Source: Epiperipatus broadwayi (taxonomy: Eukaryota; Onychophora; Udeonychophora; Euonychophora; Peripatidae). Taken from it: a stretch of 64,000 nucleotides of DNA. The notes below the pieces were generated by a model. The model saw only the letters and a program-made list of their open reading frames with translations. It searched no databases and had not been told where the DNA came from. Positions within the stretch are counted from its first letter, which is position 1; every line of letters starts with the position of its first letter. Made by a program: the position numbers and the translations under genes. The stretch is taken from positions 979,001-1,043,000 of the forward strand of contig JAQFVV010006337.1 of assembly GCA_028023455.1 (NCBI GenBank), given 5' to 3'. This document shows positions 62,914 to 64,000 of the stretch, in pieces.

Positions 62914-64000
62914 TCTTTATGCAAAGTACTGCATTAGTTTTTGGAGTTAATACATATTTAAAGTTGTGGTGGGACATTATTCTATAGTTAAAGGAAGTGA
63001 TGTGGTATTCAGTGGTATTAGTTGCTGCTGCGATTCCCATTTAAAATGTATGTAGCTATAAACTTCAAAATAAAAAAAATTTAGTATCACTTGGAAAAGA
63101 AAGTATATTTGCAATGGATCAAGAAAGAGAGAGAAAGTTCCCAATAGGCAATTTTTTGTTTTGTTTTGCAAAATTGCTATGATATGGCTATTAGCATGTT
63201 ATTTAATAGTCAATTTTCTATAAAGGTATAAAACATTCTGTCACTTTTTATATTCCAATTCATGATCCAGTCATGATCTCACCTTAAAATTATTGTGATT
63301 GAATACTTAAACTATGTTGCTTAAAGATCCTTTCACTGGAACATTATTCTATATGCATAGGAATAAAAACTGATTAAATTCCAGCTCTCACCTTGATCTG
63401 TAGTCTGATATTATGATTGCAGAAAATAAAATATCATAGGATGAATGTAAAGTGTTAGCAATTTTTAAAATCTAAAAGTTATTATTGTTTAGAATTAATA
63501 ACTTGTTAAGTGCATACTCAGTACTGACACATCTAGATGTATAGTCTTAATGTTATAGCCTTAATATATATTATTATTGTTTAGATGATTTCCAAATTAT
63601 TTGGAAAATAAACCCAGATCATTGTGTCAATTTTTTTCTGAGTCAGAGATTAGTTCACTATTTTGATGGTGATGAATACATCATGCTTTTATCTTTGATG
63701 TTCAATGGAGAATGCAATCACTGTCAGTTAACCCTGATATCTGACTGCTTCAAAATTTGATGCAAGTAACATGTGGCCAATTAAACACTTGTGTTTTTTG
63801 TCTTTGTTATTAATACTGGTAGAAATTTCAGTGTAACCAACATTGCAGCCTAATAAATGACACAGGGTGATTTACTCAAGCTAATGATATATTTCATCAA
63901 TCTAACTTATGAGGATCAAAGATAATCAAATTACAATAACTACACAGTAATATCTAACTATATGGATATGATTGAGCAAATATCTCTAAGAAATATGGAA
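62914..64000. other. AT-rich DNA without a recognised gene
   Basis: No domain, repeat or RNA gene is recognised to the end of the window. Confidence 0.6.

Overview
The window is very AT-rich (clearly above 70 percent by eye), with long (TA)n and (ATT)n tracts, no operon-like gene packing and many decayed retrotransposons. It looks like intergenic or heterochromatin-like DNA of an invertebrate animal. The metazoan call rests on an animal-type RRN3 sequence, Penelope-like elements (PLEs) with GIY-YIG nuclease domains, RTE/CR1-like LINE fragments and a hAT-type nonautonomous element. I cannot name the species. I see no intact host gene; the only cellular gene is a decayed intronless RRN3 copy.

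Layout. 1-1590: one arm of a large noncoding repeat. 2.65-4.6 kb: a possible very old transposase. 4.8-9.85 kb: two copies of one LINE family head to tail. 9.98-28.5 kb: a giant inverted repeat. Its arms (about 9,985-16,150 and 23,480-28,495) match each other in reverse complement, and its spacer is filled by an RTE-like LINE (minus strand), a hAT element inside that LINE, two foldbacks, a (TA)n tract and a PLE remnant. A third copy of the arm's outer end is the repeat at 1-1590. 28.9-33.8 kb: a large foldback, an RTE-like LINE, smaller foldbacks and a LINE tail. 37-46.7 kb: a foldback arm, a large foldback with a hammerhead-ribozyme-like core, a solo foldback arm and a LINE. 47.3-49.5 kb: a tRNA-derived sequence and the RRN3 pseudogene. 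51.7-54.1 kb: three foldbacks in a row. 55.7-61.2 kb: a tandem duplication of about 1.65 kb, whose first unit was split by a PLE. 61.2-64 kb: a foldback, a (TA)n tract and unrecognised AT-rich DNA.

The dominant theme is palindromic DNA: about a dozen foldbacks from about 0.1 to 0.8 kb plus an 18.5-kb inverted repeat. Several foldbacks carry traces linking them to PLEs. One (22,690-23,471) has a GIY-YIG remnant exactly between its arms. It and two larger foldbacks (28.9-29.8 and 39.2-40.0 kb) carry sequences resembling the hammerhead core known from PLE terminal repeats; the best is at 39,880-39,925. My main hypothesis is that part of the foldback load derives from PLE terminal repeats in inverted arrangement, some now without coding sequence.

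Nested insertions give a relative order: the inverted repeat and the tandem duplication came first, then the LINE and PLE insertions, and the hAT element after the LINE. Coordinates of repeats were read by eye and are good to a few bases at clear ends but only to tens or hundreds of bases where arms have decayed.
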